A stretch of DNA of 64,000 nt from Bradyrhizobium sp. B097 (GTDB lineage Bacteria; Pseudomonadota; Alphaproteobacteria; Rhizobiales; Xanthobacteraceae), in contig NZ_CP152412.1 in assembly GCF_038957035.1 (NCBI RefSeq), positions 5,390,501 to 5,454,500 on the forward strand, written 5' to 3'. Each line of letters begins with the position of its first letter. Positions within the stretch are counted from its first letter, which is position 1. Shown here piece after piece: positions 37,208 to 46,256 of the stretch. A model generated the notes under the pieces. It ran no database searches and was not told the DNA's origin. It worked only from the letters and a program-made list of their open reading frames with translations. The position numbers and the translations under genes are program-made.

Positions 37208-38802
37208 TGTCCGAGATCGTCGCAAGGATCGTTGCCGCGCTCGCGCGGTGCGGAGGGCGCGCCCTGCGTCCGGCGCTCGGCGCCGGCGCCGCCGGGCTGT
37301 TGCTGGCAAGCTGCGCCGTCGGCCCGAATTTCGTGCCGCCGGCCGCCCCCGACGTCGATCGCTACACGCCGGAGAAGCTGGCCTCCCCGAGCTCGAGTGC
37401 CGGGGGCCCCAGCGTGCCCAAGCAGCACTTCGTCAGCGGTGAGGACGTATCGCTGCGGTGGTGGACGGCATTTCGCTCAAAGCCGCTCCACGAGTTGATC
37501 AAGATGTCGGTCGAGCACAACCCGTCCCTGCAGGCGGCCGAGGCGTCGATCAGGATCGCGCAATACAACGCGCTGGCGCAGCGCGGGCTGTTCTTCCCGC
37601 AACTCGGCGCAAATTACACGCCTGCCCAGCAGCAGATTTCCGGCGCATCGGGTTCGGGCCCGGGCGGCCAGTCGCCTTCGGTATTTTCGCTTCATACCGC
37701 GCAATTGAACGTCAGCTTCGTGCCGGACATCTGGGGCCAGAATGTTCGCGCGGTCGAAAGTCTCGACGCGATCTCCGAGCAGCAACTGTTCCAGCTGGAA
37801 GCGGCCTACCTCACCCTGACCGCCAACGTCGTCACCGCGGCGATCCAGGAAGCATCGCTGCGCGGCCAGATTGCCGCGATCCAGCGCGTCGTGAAGATCG
37901 AACGCGGCATTCTGGAGATCGTGAAGAACCAGTTCAACGCCGGCGGCGCCGCCCAGGTCGACGTGCTGGCGCAGGAGGCCGCGCTGGCCCAGTCCGAGCA
38001 ACTGCTGCCGCCGCTCGAAAAGCAGCTCGCGGTTCAGCGCGACCTGCTGACGTCGCTGGCCGGGCAATTCTCGGCCGACGAAATCCTGCAGACGTTCACG
38101 CTCGACCGCCTGGCGCTTCCCGCACACCTGCCGGTGAGCCTGCCGAGCAAGATGATTGCCCAGCGTCCGGACGTCAGAGCCGCGGAAGCGCTGCTGCACT
38201 CGGCCAACGCCCAGCTCGGTGTGTCGATCGCGGCGCGGCTGCCCAACATCACGATCACCGGCAACGCCGGCGCCGCCGGCTTCAGCCTGGCCGAATTGTT
38301 TACGCCGGGGACCAGCTTCTACGTCATCGCGGCGAGCGCGACCCAGCCGCTGTTCGACGGCCTGACGCTCTACCACAAGCAGAAGGCCGCGGAGGCCGCG
38401 GTGGACCAGGCGGATGCGCTCTATCGCCAGGCTGTCGTCACCGCGATGCAGAACGTCGCCGACGCCTTGCGCAGCCTGCAGGCCGACGCGCGCGCCTTGC
38501 AGGCTGCCGTCAGGGCCGAGCTCGCCGCCAAGGCCAGCCTCGACATCATTCAGAAGCAGCTTGCGCTCGGGCAGGTCAATCAGGTGGTCGTGCTCAATGC
38601 CCAGCAGGTCTATCTGACGGCGGCAGTGGTCCGCGTGCAGGCCCAGGCGACGCGCCTCTCGGACAGCGCCGCCCTTTTCATGGCGCTCGGTGGCGGCTGG
38701 CCGACCAATTGTGCATCCGACGACTGGCGCAAATGTGCCCTGGAGGATTTACCCGCCAGCGCCCCGCAGCGCGTCAGCGAAAACGGGCCGCCCGCCCGCT
38801 GA
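37207..38802 (+). CDS. Outer-membrane efflux channel, NodT family lipoprotein
   Basis: A 531-residue TolC-like channel. The signal sequence ends in the lipobox LLASC (C36), typical of NodT-type RND outer-membrane factors. Two repeated outer-membrane efflux domains follow, with helical segments such as QAAEASIRIAQYNALAQRGL and RPDVRAAEALLHSANAQLG. The start shares one base with the pump stop (TGATG), so expression is coupled. The C-terminal tail has two unusual cysteines (NCASDDWRKC). Confidence 0.9.
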   Translation: MSEIVARIVAALARCGGRALRPALGAGAAGLLLASCAVGPNFVPPAAPDVDRYTPEKLASPSSSAGGPSVPKQHFVSGEDVSLRWWTAFRSKPLHELIKMSVEHNPSLQAAEASIRIAQYNALAQRGLFFPQLGANYTPAQQQISGASGSGPGGQSPSVFSLHTAQLNVSFVPDIWGQNVRAVESLDAISEQQLFQLEAAYLTLTANVVTAAIQEASLRGQIAAIQRVVKIERGILEIVKNQFNAGGAAQVDVLAQEAALAQSEQLLPPLEKQLAVQRDLLTSLAGQFSADEILQTFTLDRLALPAHLPVSLPSKMIAQRPDVRAAEALLHSANAQLGVSIAARLPNITITGNAGAAGFSLAELFTPGTSFYVIAASATQPLFDGLTLYHKQKAAEAAVDQADALYRQAVVTAMQNVADALRSLQADARALQAAVRAELAAKASLDIIQKQLALGQVNQVVVLNAQQVYLTAAVVRVQAQATRLSDSAALFMALGGGWPTNCASDDWRKCALEDLPASAPQRVSENGPPAR

Positions 38803-38840
38803 CAAGCACCTACGAGACCACTGACTGGAGGAACCGACGA

Positions 38841-39041
38841 ATGAAGAACATGCTCCCCCTGGCGGCAATTCTCCTTGCGATCTCTGCGGGATCCGCGGCC
38901 GCGCAAAGCGCGGTCCGCGGTCCGAAAAAGCCAAGCAATCTCGGCGGTCCCTCCGAGCAGAAGAACCCGGTGGTTCGCACGACGCAAGGTGCCGTATCAA
39001 CGCCTCCAGCATCGCCGCCAAAGCGATCGCCAAGGAAATAG
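38841..39041 (+). CDS. Small exported protein, unknown function
   Basis: A 66-residue protein with a signal peptide (MKNMLPLAAILLAISAGS, cleavage at AAAQ) and a short Pro/Lys/Ser-rich mature part. GGAGGAA begins 14 bases upstream of the ATG, a strong ribosome site. It is 38 bases after the channel gene on the same strand and probably belongs to the efflux transcript. I do not recognise a family. Confidence 0.65.
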   Translation: MKNMLPLAAILLAISAGSAAAQSAVRGPKKPSNLGGPSEQKNPVVRTTQGAVSTPPASPPKRSPRK

Positions 39042-39104
39042 CGGCACGCTCCCGCAATTGAGTTGGCTTCCGGAATTCACGCTGATCGGCTCGATGAGAC
39101 CCAC

Positions 39105-39437
39105 ATGAAAAACACAACGCGTCTGCTTCTCATCGCTGCGGCTGCTGCCATGATGGCGTCGGTATCCTGCGCGGCGCCTGTTCAGGTGACGCCGCCGTCG
39201 TCGCGAGGCCCGGCAAGCATCGTTCGGGTCCGGCTCGCTTGTGACCAGAACTGCCATTGCTGGCAGACGCGCTATCAGCAGCGAAGCTATCGCCGGACAA
39301 TCGACGATCAGGAGCGTCAGGATCCGAACTACTGCCCAAATGGAGGGCACTATAACGGCCATTACCGCACCGGACCGGCCACCGGATTGAGCTTCGAGAG
39401 TCGCGTTCCCGTGCGCTCATTGCCGTTTCCATTTTGA
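39105..39437 (+). CDS. Small exported protein, possible lipoprotein
   Basis: A 110-residue protein with a signal peptide; the ASVSC junction near residue 22 could be a lipobox, or simple cleavage may occur at CAA. The mature part holds a C-x3-C-x-C cluster (CDQNCHC) and a later Cys, plus GGHYNGHY, which could bind metal, though its His content is low. It is 63 bases downstream of the 66-residue gene and lies in the efflux neighbourhood. No family recognised. Confidence 0.65.
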   Translation: MKNTTRLLLIAAAAAMMASVSCAAPVQVTPPSSRGPASIVRVRLACDQNCHCWQTRYQQRSYRRTIDDQERQDPNYCPNGGHYNGHYRTGPATGLSFESRVPVRSLPFPF

Positions 39438-39488
39438 TCGACGGGGCTTGCACGATGATTGCTGGGCCGCCGCGATCACCGACGGCGC

Positions 39489-39761
39489 CTACCAGATGAC
39501 GACCGCGCATACCAGCGCCAACGGCACCGCGGCGCCGCCGATTACGACCCACCTGCGCATATCAGCGGGATCTCTGGAATACCTGAAGATCTGGACGGCG
39601 ACGAAGAGGCAGACCGCGGCGCCCAGGATGATGCGAAACAAATCCGATGGCGTCTCGTAGGCCGACCAGATGGTTTCGTTTTGCGGGCTTGCGACGCGAG
39701 CAGTGATGACCACCACAAGGGTCAGAAACAGCGTCCGCAGGATAAGACCGAGGAAACGCAT
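39489..39761 (-). CDS. Small membrane protein, unknown function
   Basis: A 90-residue protein with three predicted membrane spans (about 5-24, 43-60 and 70-89) separated by short charged loops. It is convergent with the preceding small exported gene. No family recognised; the regular alternation of helices and charged loops supports a real gene. Confidence 0.55.
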   Translation of the reverse strand: MRFLGLILRTLFLTLVVVITARVASPQNETIWSAYETPSDLFRIILGAAVCLFVAVQIFRYSRDPADMRRWVVIGGAAVPLALVCAVVIW

Positions 39762-39849
39762 ATGGCGTCCTGATTCACACTCCTGAGCAATGCTAGCACG
39801 AATCGTGCCGAAAAGTATTCATTTGGCGGCCCTCTTCCAGCTCCAGACG

Positions 39850-39876
39850 AAAATCCCGGAGCTTTGCCCCGGGATT
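39850..39876 (-). terminator. Terminator of the first TRAP binding-protein gene
   Basis: On the minus strand AATCCCGG (39876-39869) pairs with CCGGGATT (39859-39852), followed by a run of Ts at 39853-39850. It lies 26 bases beyond the stop of the gene ending at 39903. Confidence 0.75.
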
Positions 39877-39902
39877 GTTGCTTGCGCTGAAGGTCAGTGG
39901 CG

Positions 39903-40991
39903 TCAGGCCTGAGAGTGGCGTGCCATGAAATTGTCGTAGCCGACTTCGGCGACCTGGAACCACTGATAGCCGTTGTTGGAGAACGTCGTCAGCGAGTCAT
40001 AGACCTTCTTGAAATTGGCATTGGTCGCCGAAACCTCGGCATGCAGCTCCTTGGCGGCCTTGAAGGACGCTTCCATCACAGCAGACGGGAACGGGCGCAG
40101 CTTGGTGCCGGCCGCGAGCAACTTCTTCAGTGCAAGCGGGTTGGCCTGGTCGTAGCGCGCCATCATCCAGTTGTTGGCGAGATGACCGGCCTGCTCGAGC
40201 ACGAACTGATAGTGCTTCGGCAGTGCGTTCCACTTGTCGAGGTTGATCATCGCCACCAGCATCGGGCCGCCTTCCCACCAGCCGGGGAAATAGTAGTTCG
40301 GCGCGACCTTGTAGAAGCCGAGCTTCTCGTCATCGTAGGGACCGACCCACTCGGCCGCATCGATGGTGCCTTTTTCCAGCGCCGGATAGATGTCGCCGCC
40401 GGCGAGCTGCTGCGGCACCGCGCCGAGCTTCTGCATCACCCGTCCGGCAAAGCCGCCGATGCGGAATTTGAGGCCCTTGAGATCGTCGACGCTGTTGATC
40501 TCCTTGCGGAACCAACCACCCATCTGGCAGCCGGTGTTGCCGGCGAGCAGCGAGGTGACGTTGTAGCTCTTGTAGAACTCGTTGAGCAGCTCCTTGCCGC
40601 CGCCCAGCATGAACCAGGCCTGATTGAGCCGCATGTTAGGGCCGAACGGCACCGAGGAGCCGAAGGTGAAGGTCGGGTCCTTGCCGAAATAGTAATAGGG
40701 CGCGGTATGCCCCATCTCGACCGTGCCGTTCTGCACGGCGTCGAGCACCTGCAGGCCGGGCACGATCTCGCCGGCGGCAAAGGTCTGGATCTGGAACTTG
40801 TTGTCGGTGGCTTCCCCCACCGCCTTGGCCATCAGCTCGGCGCCGCCGTGCAGCGTGTCGAGCGACTTCGGCCAGCTCGTCGTCAGGCGCCATTTGAGCT
40901 CCGGCATCGACTGCGCGATCGCGGGAGCTGCGACCGTTGCCGCGCCTGCGACGCCGAGCCCCGTGACCTTGATGAAATCTCTGCGCTTCAT
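39903..40991 (-). CDS. TRAP transporter binding protein (DctP type), paralogue 1
   Basis: A 362-residue periplasmic binding protein of a TRAP transporter. It begins with a twin-arginine signal (KRRDFIKVTG, hydrophobic core to APAIAQ), implying folding in the cytoplasm before export. The binding domain has LKFRIGGFAG (the conserved arginine region) and [17 protein letters not shown], features of the mannitol/chloroaromatic (DctP7) branch. It is clearly paralogous to the next gene, sharing long identical stretches. No permease genes adjoin it; the nearest pair is at 26695-28835. Confidence 0.9.
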   Translation of the reverse strand: MKRRDFIKVTGLGVAGAATVAAPAIAQSMPELKWRLTTSWPKSLDTLHGGAELMAKAVGEATDNKFQIQTFAAGEIVPGLQVLDAVQNGTVEMGHTAPYYYFGKDPTFTFGSSVPFGPNMRLNQAWFMLGGGKELLNEFYKSYNVTSLLAGNTGCQMGGWFRKEINSVDDLKGLKFRIGGFAGRVMQKLGAVPQQLAGGDIYPALEKGTIDAAEWVGPYDDEKLGFYKVAPNYYFPGWWEGGPMLVAMINLDKWNALPKHYQFVLEQAGHLANNWMMARYDQANPLALKKLLAAGTKLRPFPSAVMEASFKAAKELHAEVSATNANFKKVYDSLTTFSNNGYQWFQVAEVGYDNFMARHSQA

Positions 40992-41152
40992 TTGCTTCCC
41001 ACCCTGTATGATTGTGTTTGTCCGAGCGTCGACTGCTTGCGATCGTCGCGCTGCGTTTCTTTGCCGCCATGACCGGTGACCGATCAGGCGCCGCCTTCGT
41101 GCTGAGGCTTCGGACGCGAGCATGGAACATCCCCTCGGCGAACGCCAGACGC

Positions 41153-41183
41153 AAAAAACCCGGCCTCCTTGCGGGGGCCGGGC
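41153..41183 (-). terminator. Terminator between the two TRAP binding-protein genes
   Basis: On the minus strand CCCGGCC (41182-41176) pairs with GGCCGGG (41165-41159), followed by six Ts at 41158-41153. It lies 55 bases after the stop of paralogue 2, so the two binding proteins are expressed from separate transcripts. Confidence 0.8.
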
Positions 41184-41237
41184 TACTTAAGTCGAAGCTT
41201 TGGGCGCGTTCTCTTCTCGCGAACGCTCGAAGCGCTG

Positions 41238-42532
<1,295 letters not shown>

Positions 42533-42650
42533 GCGGGCTCAGGCTGGGGCGACGACGGCTTGCCGCGGCTCGCGGACCATGTCCCCGTCACGCGGTAAAT
42601 CGCCGCGTGCGGGCCGCCCGGCCGGCGCTCAACCACCGGGCTCCCGAGGC
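42533..42650 (-). pseudogene. Decayed duplicate of the mrp 3' end
   Basis: About 118 bases match 43094-43212, inside and just past the 3' end of mrp, with roughly one indel: the GCGGGCTCAGG block, then ATCGCCGCGTGCGGGCC, then CAACCACCGGG. The translated copy reads SPVVERRPGGPHAAIYR against NPVVESEPDGPHAAIYR in mrp. After that the reading diverges and no mrp-like end is made. It is a remnant of a duplication; the HTH gene (42653-42889) lies between the two copies. Confidence 0.75.
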
Positions 42651-42652
42651 AA

Positions 42653-42889
42653 TCAGCGCCGCGTCGCCTCTCGCGCCTTCTTGGCTTTATCGGCCAAATG
42701 CCGCCCACGCCGGATCCAGCTTTGCGCGGTCGTCTTGCTGACGCCAAAGGTCTTGGCGATCGCGATCGCGGCCTCGCCGATCGAGTCGGATTTCTTCGCA
42801 AGGTTGAACGCCGCCCGGGAGGCCTCTTCGCGCTTCTCCCGCGTCAGATGCTTACGGCGTTGTTTGTTTGCTTCGCGTGATGCTGCCAT
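42653..42889 (-). CDS. Small helix-turn-helix protein
   Basis: A 78-residue, strongly basic protein. GEAAIAIAKTFGVSKTTAQSWIRRGR forms a clear helix-turn-helix, with the GVSKTTAQSW turn and recognition helix, flanked by Lys/Arg-rich ends. It may bind DNA as a small regulator; no named family is certain. The ATG at 42889 opens the basic N-terminus. It lies between mrp and the decayed copy of the mrp 3' end. Confidence 0.65.
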   Translation of the reverse strand: MAASREANKQRRKHLTREKREEASRAAFNLAKKSDSIGEAAIAIAKTFGVSKTTAQSWIRRGRHLADKAKKAREATRR

Positions 42890-43099
42890 GTCGCTGGTCG
42901 CCTCACGGCCCCTCCCCGCATTACGGATACCCGTGCCCGCCTTCAATTGACGGCACGGCGGTACGATTCGGCCAGTGCTGGACAAACATACAGGCCGGAC
43001 GCGATTCAGCAATCATCCAAGGGCGACAGGCCTGTGAAGAAAGGCCGCGGGGATCCCGGCCTTTGAGGCGCACCGGCTGACCGGGACACCAGCGCGGGC

Positions 43100-44230
43100 T
43101 CAGGCGGCGGCGATGACGCCTTGCAGCTGCTCACGGACCTTGCTGCCGATCGCGCGGTAGATCGCCGCGTGCGGGCCGTCCGGTTCGCTCTCGACCACCG
43201 GGTTGCCGGAATCGGAGGCGGCGCGGATGGCGATATGCAGCGGGATCTCACCGAGGAACGGCACCCCGAGCTTCTCGGCCTCGTGGCGGGCGCCGCCATG
43301 GCCAAAGATGTCCGAGCGCGTGCCGCAATGCGGGCACTGGAAATAGCTCATGTTCTCGACAATGCCGAGCACCGGCACATTGACCTTCTTGAACATCGCC
43401 AGTCCCCGCCGCGCGTCGATCAGCGAGAGGTCCTGCGGCGTCGAGATGATGACGGCGCCCTTGAGCGGGACGTTCTGCGCCAGCGTGAGCTGGGCGTCGC
43501 CGGTGCCGGGCGGCATGTCGACGACCAGCACATCGAGCGTGCCCCAGACGACGTCGCGCAGCATCTGGGTGATCGCCGACATCACCATCGGCCCGCGCCA
43601 GATCATCGCGGTGTCTTCTTCGACCAGGAAGCCGATCGACATGATCGACAGGCCGAAGCGCTGCAGCGGGATCATCTTCTTGTCGTCGTTGAGCTTCGGC
43701 TTCTCGCGGATGCCGGTCAGCCGCGGCACCGATGGGCCGTAGATGTCGGCGTCAAGCAGCCCGACGCGCAGGCCGATGTCGCGCAGACCGAGCGCAAGGT
43801 TGAGCGCCGTGGTCGACTTGCCGACCCCGCCCTTGCCGGAGGCAACTGCGATGACGGCGGAGATGCCGGGGATCTCGGCCTGGCGCGCCATCGGCGATTG
43901 CGCACCAGGCGGGTGTGGATGTCGGTGCGCGGATGCAGGCGGGACACCGCCGGCCGGTCGCGGCGCGGGCGCCGCACCGCCGGCCTTGCGCTCCGCGGTC
44001 AGCGCGATCATCGCGACGCTGACGCCGGGAATGGCACGCACGGCATTCTCGGCCTGCGCACGCACGCTCTCCCAGGCGCGGGCTTCCGCGGCATCGACAT
44101 TGATCGAGAAGAACACCTTGCCGTCGGTGACCGTGATCGCCGACAGCACATTGGCGTTGGTCAAGGCCGTGCCGCGCGGCGACATCACCTTGGCAAGACA
44201 ATCGAGAACCTGTTGCTGCGTCACGCTCAC
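43100..44230 (-). CDS. mrp: Mrp/ApbC-type iron-sulfur carrier ATPase
   Basis: A 376-residue P-loop ATPase that carries and delivers Fe-S clusters. An N-terminal MIP18/DUF59 domain (1-80) joins, through a Pro/His-rich linker, a nucleotide-binding domain with the deviant Walker A GKGGVGKST (132-140), DMPPGTGDAQLT, and the cluster-binding CPHC near residue 300. GTG start at 44230. The C-terminal tail ends GVIAAA; a decayed copy of this end is at 42533-42650. Confidence 0.92.
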   Translation of the reverse strand: MSVTQQQVLDCLAKVMSPRGTALTNANVLSAITVTDGKVFFSINVDAAEARAWESVRAQAENAVRAIPGVSVAMIALTAERKAGGAAPAPRPAGGVPPASAHRHPHPPGAQSPMARQAEIPGISAVIAVASGKGGVGKSTTALNLALGLRDIGLRVGLLDADIYGPSVPRLTGIREKPKLNDDKKMIPLQRFGLSIMSIGFLVEEDTAMIWRGPMVMSAITQMLRDVVWGTLDVLVVDMPPGTGDAQLTLAQNVPLKGAVIISTPQDLSLIDARRGLAMFKKVNVPVLGIVENMSYFQCPHCGTRSDIFGHGGARHEAEKLGVPFLGEIPLHIAIRAASDSGNPVVESEPDGPHAAIYRAIGSKVREQLQGVIAAA

Positions 44231-44286
44231 CGCGCATCTCCTGGAAAGTTCAAGAGACCTCCCATAGAGCGTTGCAGCGCAAAAGG

Positions 44287-44724
44287 CTACCTCGCTCCGA
44301 CGTCGTCCCGCCGCTCGGCCGGCGCTGCGGCGCCACCCTCCTTGGCGGCCTCGTAATTCAGTTCGATCATGACCCCGTTGGGGTCGTTGACGAAGATCTG
44401 CCAGAGATCGCCGCCGGGAACCTGGCGCGAGTCGAACTCCATGCCCTTGGACTGCAGCCGCTTCCGCATCCCGTCAAAACCCTGGCTGGCAAAGGCGACG
44501 TGATGGACAACGCCCGAGTCAGGCTTCTGCGCCTCGTCGGTCGCGGAAATATCGACCAGATGCACGACCGCCTTGCCCTCGCTGTACATCCACGCACCGG
44601 GGAACGCGAAGTTCGGCCGCGCACCCTTTTCCAGGCCCAGAACGTCCTCATAGAACCGCACCGTGGCGGCGAGATTCCGGGTCCGGATATTGAAATGATC
44701 GAGCACACCGACGCTCATGCCCAT
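44287..44724 (-). CDS. VOC-superfamily protein (glyoxalase fold)
   Basis: A 145-residue vicinal-oxygen-chelate protein: LDHFNIRTRNLAATVRFYED at the N-terminus, a central HHVAFAS with a metal-ligand His, and DPNGVMIELNYE at the end with the ligand Glu. The ATG at 44724 has GGGAG eight bases upstream; the second ATG two codons on is an alternative. Members range from glyoxalase I to dioxygenases and fosfomycin resistance; the substrate is unknown. It is upstream of mrp on the same strand and divergent from the dehydrogenase gene. Confidence 0.82.
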   Translation of the reverse strand: MGMSVGVLDHFNIRTRNLAATVRFYEDVLGLEKGARPNFAFPGAWMYSEGKAVVHLVDISATDEAQKPDSGVVHHVAFASQGFDGMRKRLQSKGMEFDSRQVPGGDLWQIFVNDPNGVMIELNYEAAKEGGAAAPAERRDDVGAR

Positions 44725-44926
44725 GCGAGACACTCCCTTTTTTGTGAGGTTCTTTGGTGGGCCGATCCTAGCACAAAACCGGGGTCTGCCATCCAACGAA
44801 GCCGTTGCCCTCCGCTGCGCAGGGGGTATGGTGCGGCTCCTTCCATGGACGGAATGCCCTGCCCGCCGCGACGTTTTCCGGCGGTCCCAAGGGGCGATCA
44901 CCACGGCAAATTACAAGGTAACAGAC

Positions 44927-45799
44927 ATGGCTAAAGTCGCTTTCCTCGGTCTCGGCGTAATGGGTTTCCCGATGGCGGGACATCTCGTGAAAAAGGGCGG
45001 CCATGAGGTCACCGTTTACAACCGGACCGCGGCGAAGGCGAAGGAATGGGCCGACAAGTTCGGCGGCAAGACCGCGCCGACCCCGAAGACCGCGGCCGAA
45101 GGCCAGGATTTCGTGATGTGCTGCGTCGGCAACGACAACGACCTGCGCGCGGTCACGATCGGCCCCGACGGCGCCTTTGCCGGCATGAAGAAGGGCGCGA
45201 CCTTCGTCGATCACACCACCGCCTCCGCCGAGGTCGCCCGCGAGCTCGATGCCGCCGCCACCAAGGCCGGCTTCAAGTTCGTCGACGCGCCGGTGTCCGG
45301 CGGCCAGGCCGGCGCCGAGAACGGCGTGCTGACGGTGATGTGCGGCGGCAGCGAAGACGCCTATGCCGGCGCCGAGCCGATCATCACCGGCGCCTATGCG
45401 CGGATGTGCAAATTGCTCGGACCGGCAGGCGCCGGCCAGCTGACCAAGATGGTCAACCAGATCTGCATCGCAGGCCTCGTGCAGGGCCTGTCCGAGGGCA
45501 TCCACTTCGCCAAGAAGAGTGGCCTCGACGTCGCCGCCGTGATCGAAACCATCTCCAAGGGCGCAGCGCAGTCCTGGCAGATGGAAAACCGCTACAAGAC
45601 CATGAACGAGGGCAAGTACGATTTCGGCTTCGCGGTCGAGTGGATGCGCAAGGACCTCTCGATTGCGCTGGCGGAAGCCCGCCGCAACGGCGCCACCCTC
45701 CCCGCCACCGCGCTGGTCGACCAGTTCTATGCCGAGGTCGAGAAGATGGGCGGCAAGCGCTGGGATACGTCGAGCCTGCTGGCCCGGCTGCAGCGCTAG
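44927..45799 (+). CDS. 3-Hydroxyisobutyrate dehydrogenase-family oxidoreductase
   Basis: A 290-residue beta-hydroxyacid dehydrogenase: N-terminal Rossmann GLGVMGFPMAGHL (7-19), the substrate-binding DAPVSGGQAGAENG, and the catalytic lysine in GAGQLTKMVNQ. Reactions in the family include 3-hydroxyisobutyrate, tartronate semialdehyde and glyoxylate/succinic semialdehyde reduction; the sequence alone does not decide. AAGG lies nine bases before the ATG at 44927. It stands alone, divergent from the VOC gene, with a hairpin after its stop. Confidence 0.87.
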   Translation: MAKVAFLGLGVMGFPMAGHLVKKGGHEVTVYNRTAAKAKEWADKFGGKTAPTPKTAAEGQDFVMCCVGNDNDLRAVTIGPDGAFAGMKKGATFVDHTTASAEVARELDAAATKAGFKFVDAPVSGGQAGAENGVLTVMCGGSEDAYAGAEPIITGAYARMCKLLGPAGAGQLTKMVNQICIAGLVQGLSEGIHFAKKSGLDVAAVIETISKGAAQSWQMENRYKTMNEGKYDFGFAVEWMRKDLSIALAEARRNGATLPATALVDQFYAEVEKMGGKRWDTSSLLARLQR

Positions 45800-45814
45800 C
45801 TCATCGCATTGGCA

Positions 45815-45840
45815 CGGTGACCCGCGTCGGCGGGTCACCG
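45815..45840 (+). terminator. Perfect 10-bp hairpin after the dehydrogenase gene
   Basis: CGGTGACCCG (45815-45824) pairs with CGGGTCACCG (45831-45840) across a six-base loop, 15 bases after the stop. No T-run follows, so it is a terminator only in the loose sense, perhaps acting with Rho. Confidence 0.5.
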
Positions 45841-46256
45841 GCCATGCAGCGTCGTCTGGCGAAGGAGAATTCCCCTTTGAAGGTGCGCGCTGCCAAAATA
45901 TCGAAAACAACCCCATGCAAAGGAGCTGACCGGCCGCCGGCAGTCGATTTGTCAACTTGACATGTCGGGCAAATCAGGGGCACATTTCCATTATTCCGAA
46001 ATCATGTGGACGTGGCTAGCGTCTGGGGTTCGCAGGCTGTCACACAATAGATGTATGCCGAAACATGCCGCCTTTCGTTGCAGTCCTCGAAAGCCGTGGC
46101 TCTCCTCGGACCAACGGCGCGGCGCCTGCACAAAGGTTAATTTAACCTCCGGTTAACGCCTTTCTTTAGCTCTTTAAGGTAACGCTTAATGAATTAGCGT
46201 CACAGATAGACAATGCAAAAGGCGCGCGCGGTTCGCGCGCAGGATTTGTGTTGTTG
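45841..46256. promoter_or_regulatory. Long leader of the histidine kinase gene
   Basis: No gene is supported. A TGTCAA-C-TTGACA dyad lies at 45950-45962, a CtrA-like site at 46142-46157, a near-match with an eight-base spacer at 46174-46189, and a GCGCGCG-GTTC-GCGCGC hairpin near 46223-46240, just before the start codon. The last may hinder or modulate ribosome access. Confidence 0.55.
46142..46157 (+). promoter_or_regulatory. CtrA-like binding site (TTAA-N7-TTAAC)
   Basis: TTAA at 46142-46145, seven bases, then TTAAC at 46153-46157: an exact match to the CtrA full-site consensus, about 100 bases before the kinase start. Another TTAA begins five bases upstream (46137), and TTAA-N8-TTAA lies at 46174-46189. 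Binding by CtrA is inferred. Confidence 0.6.
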
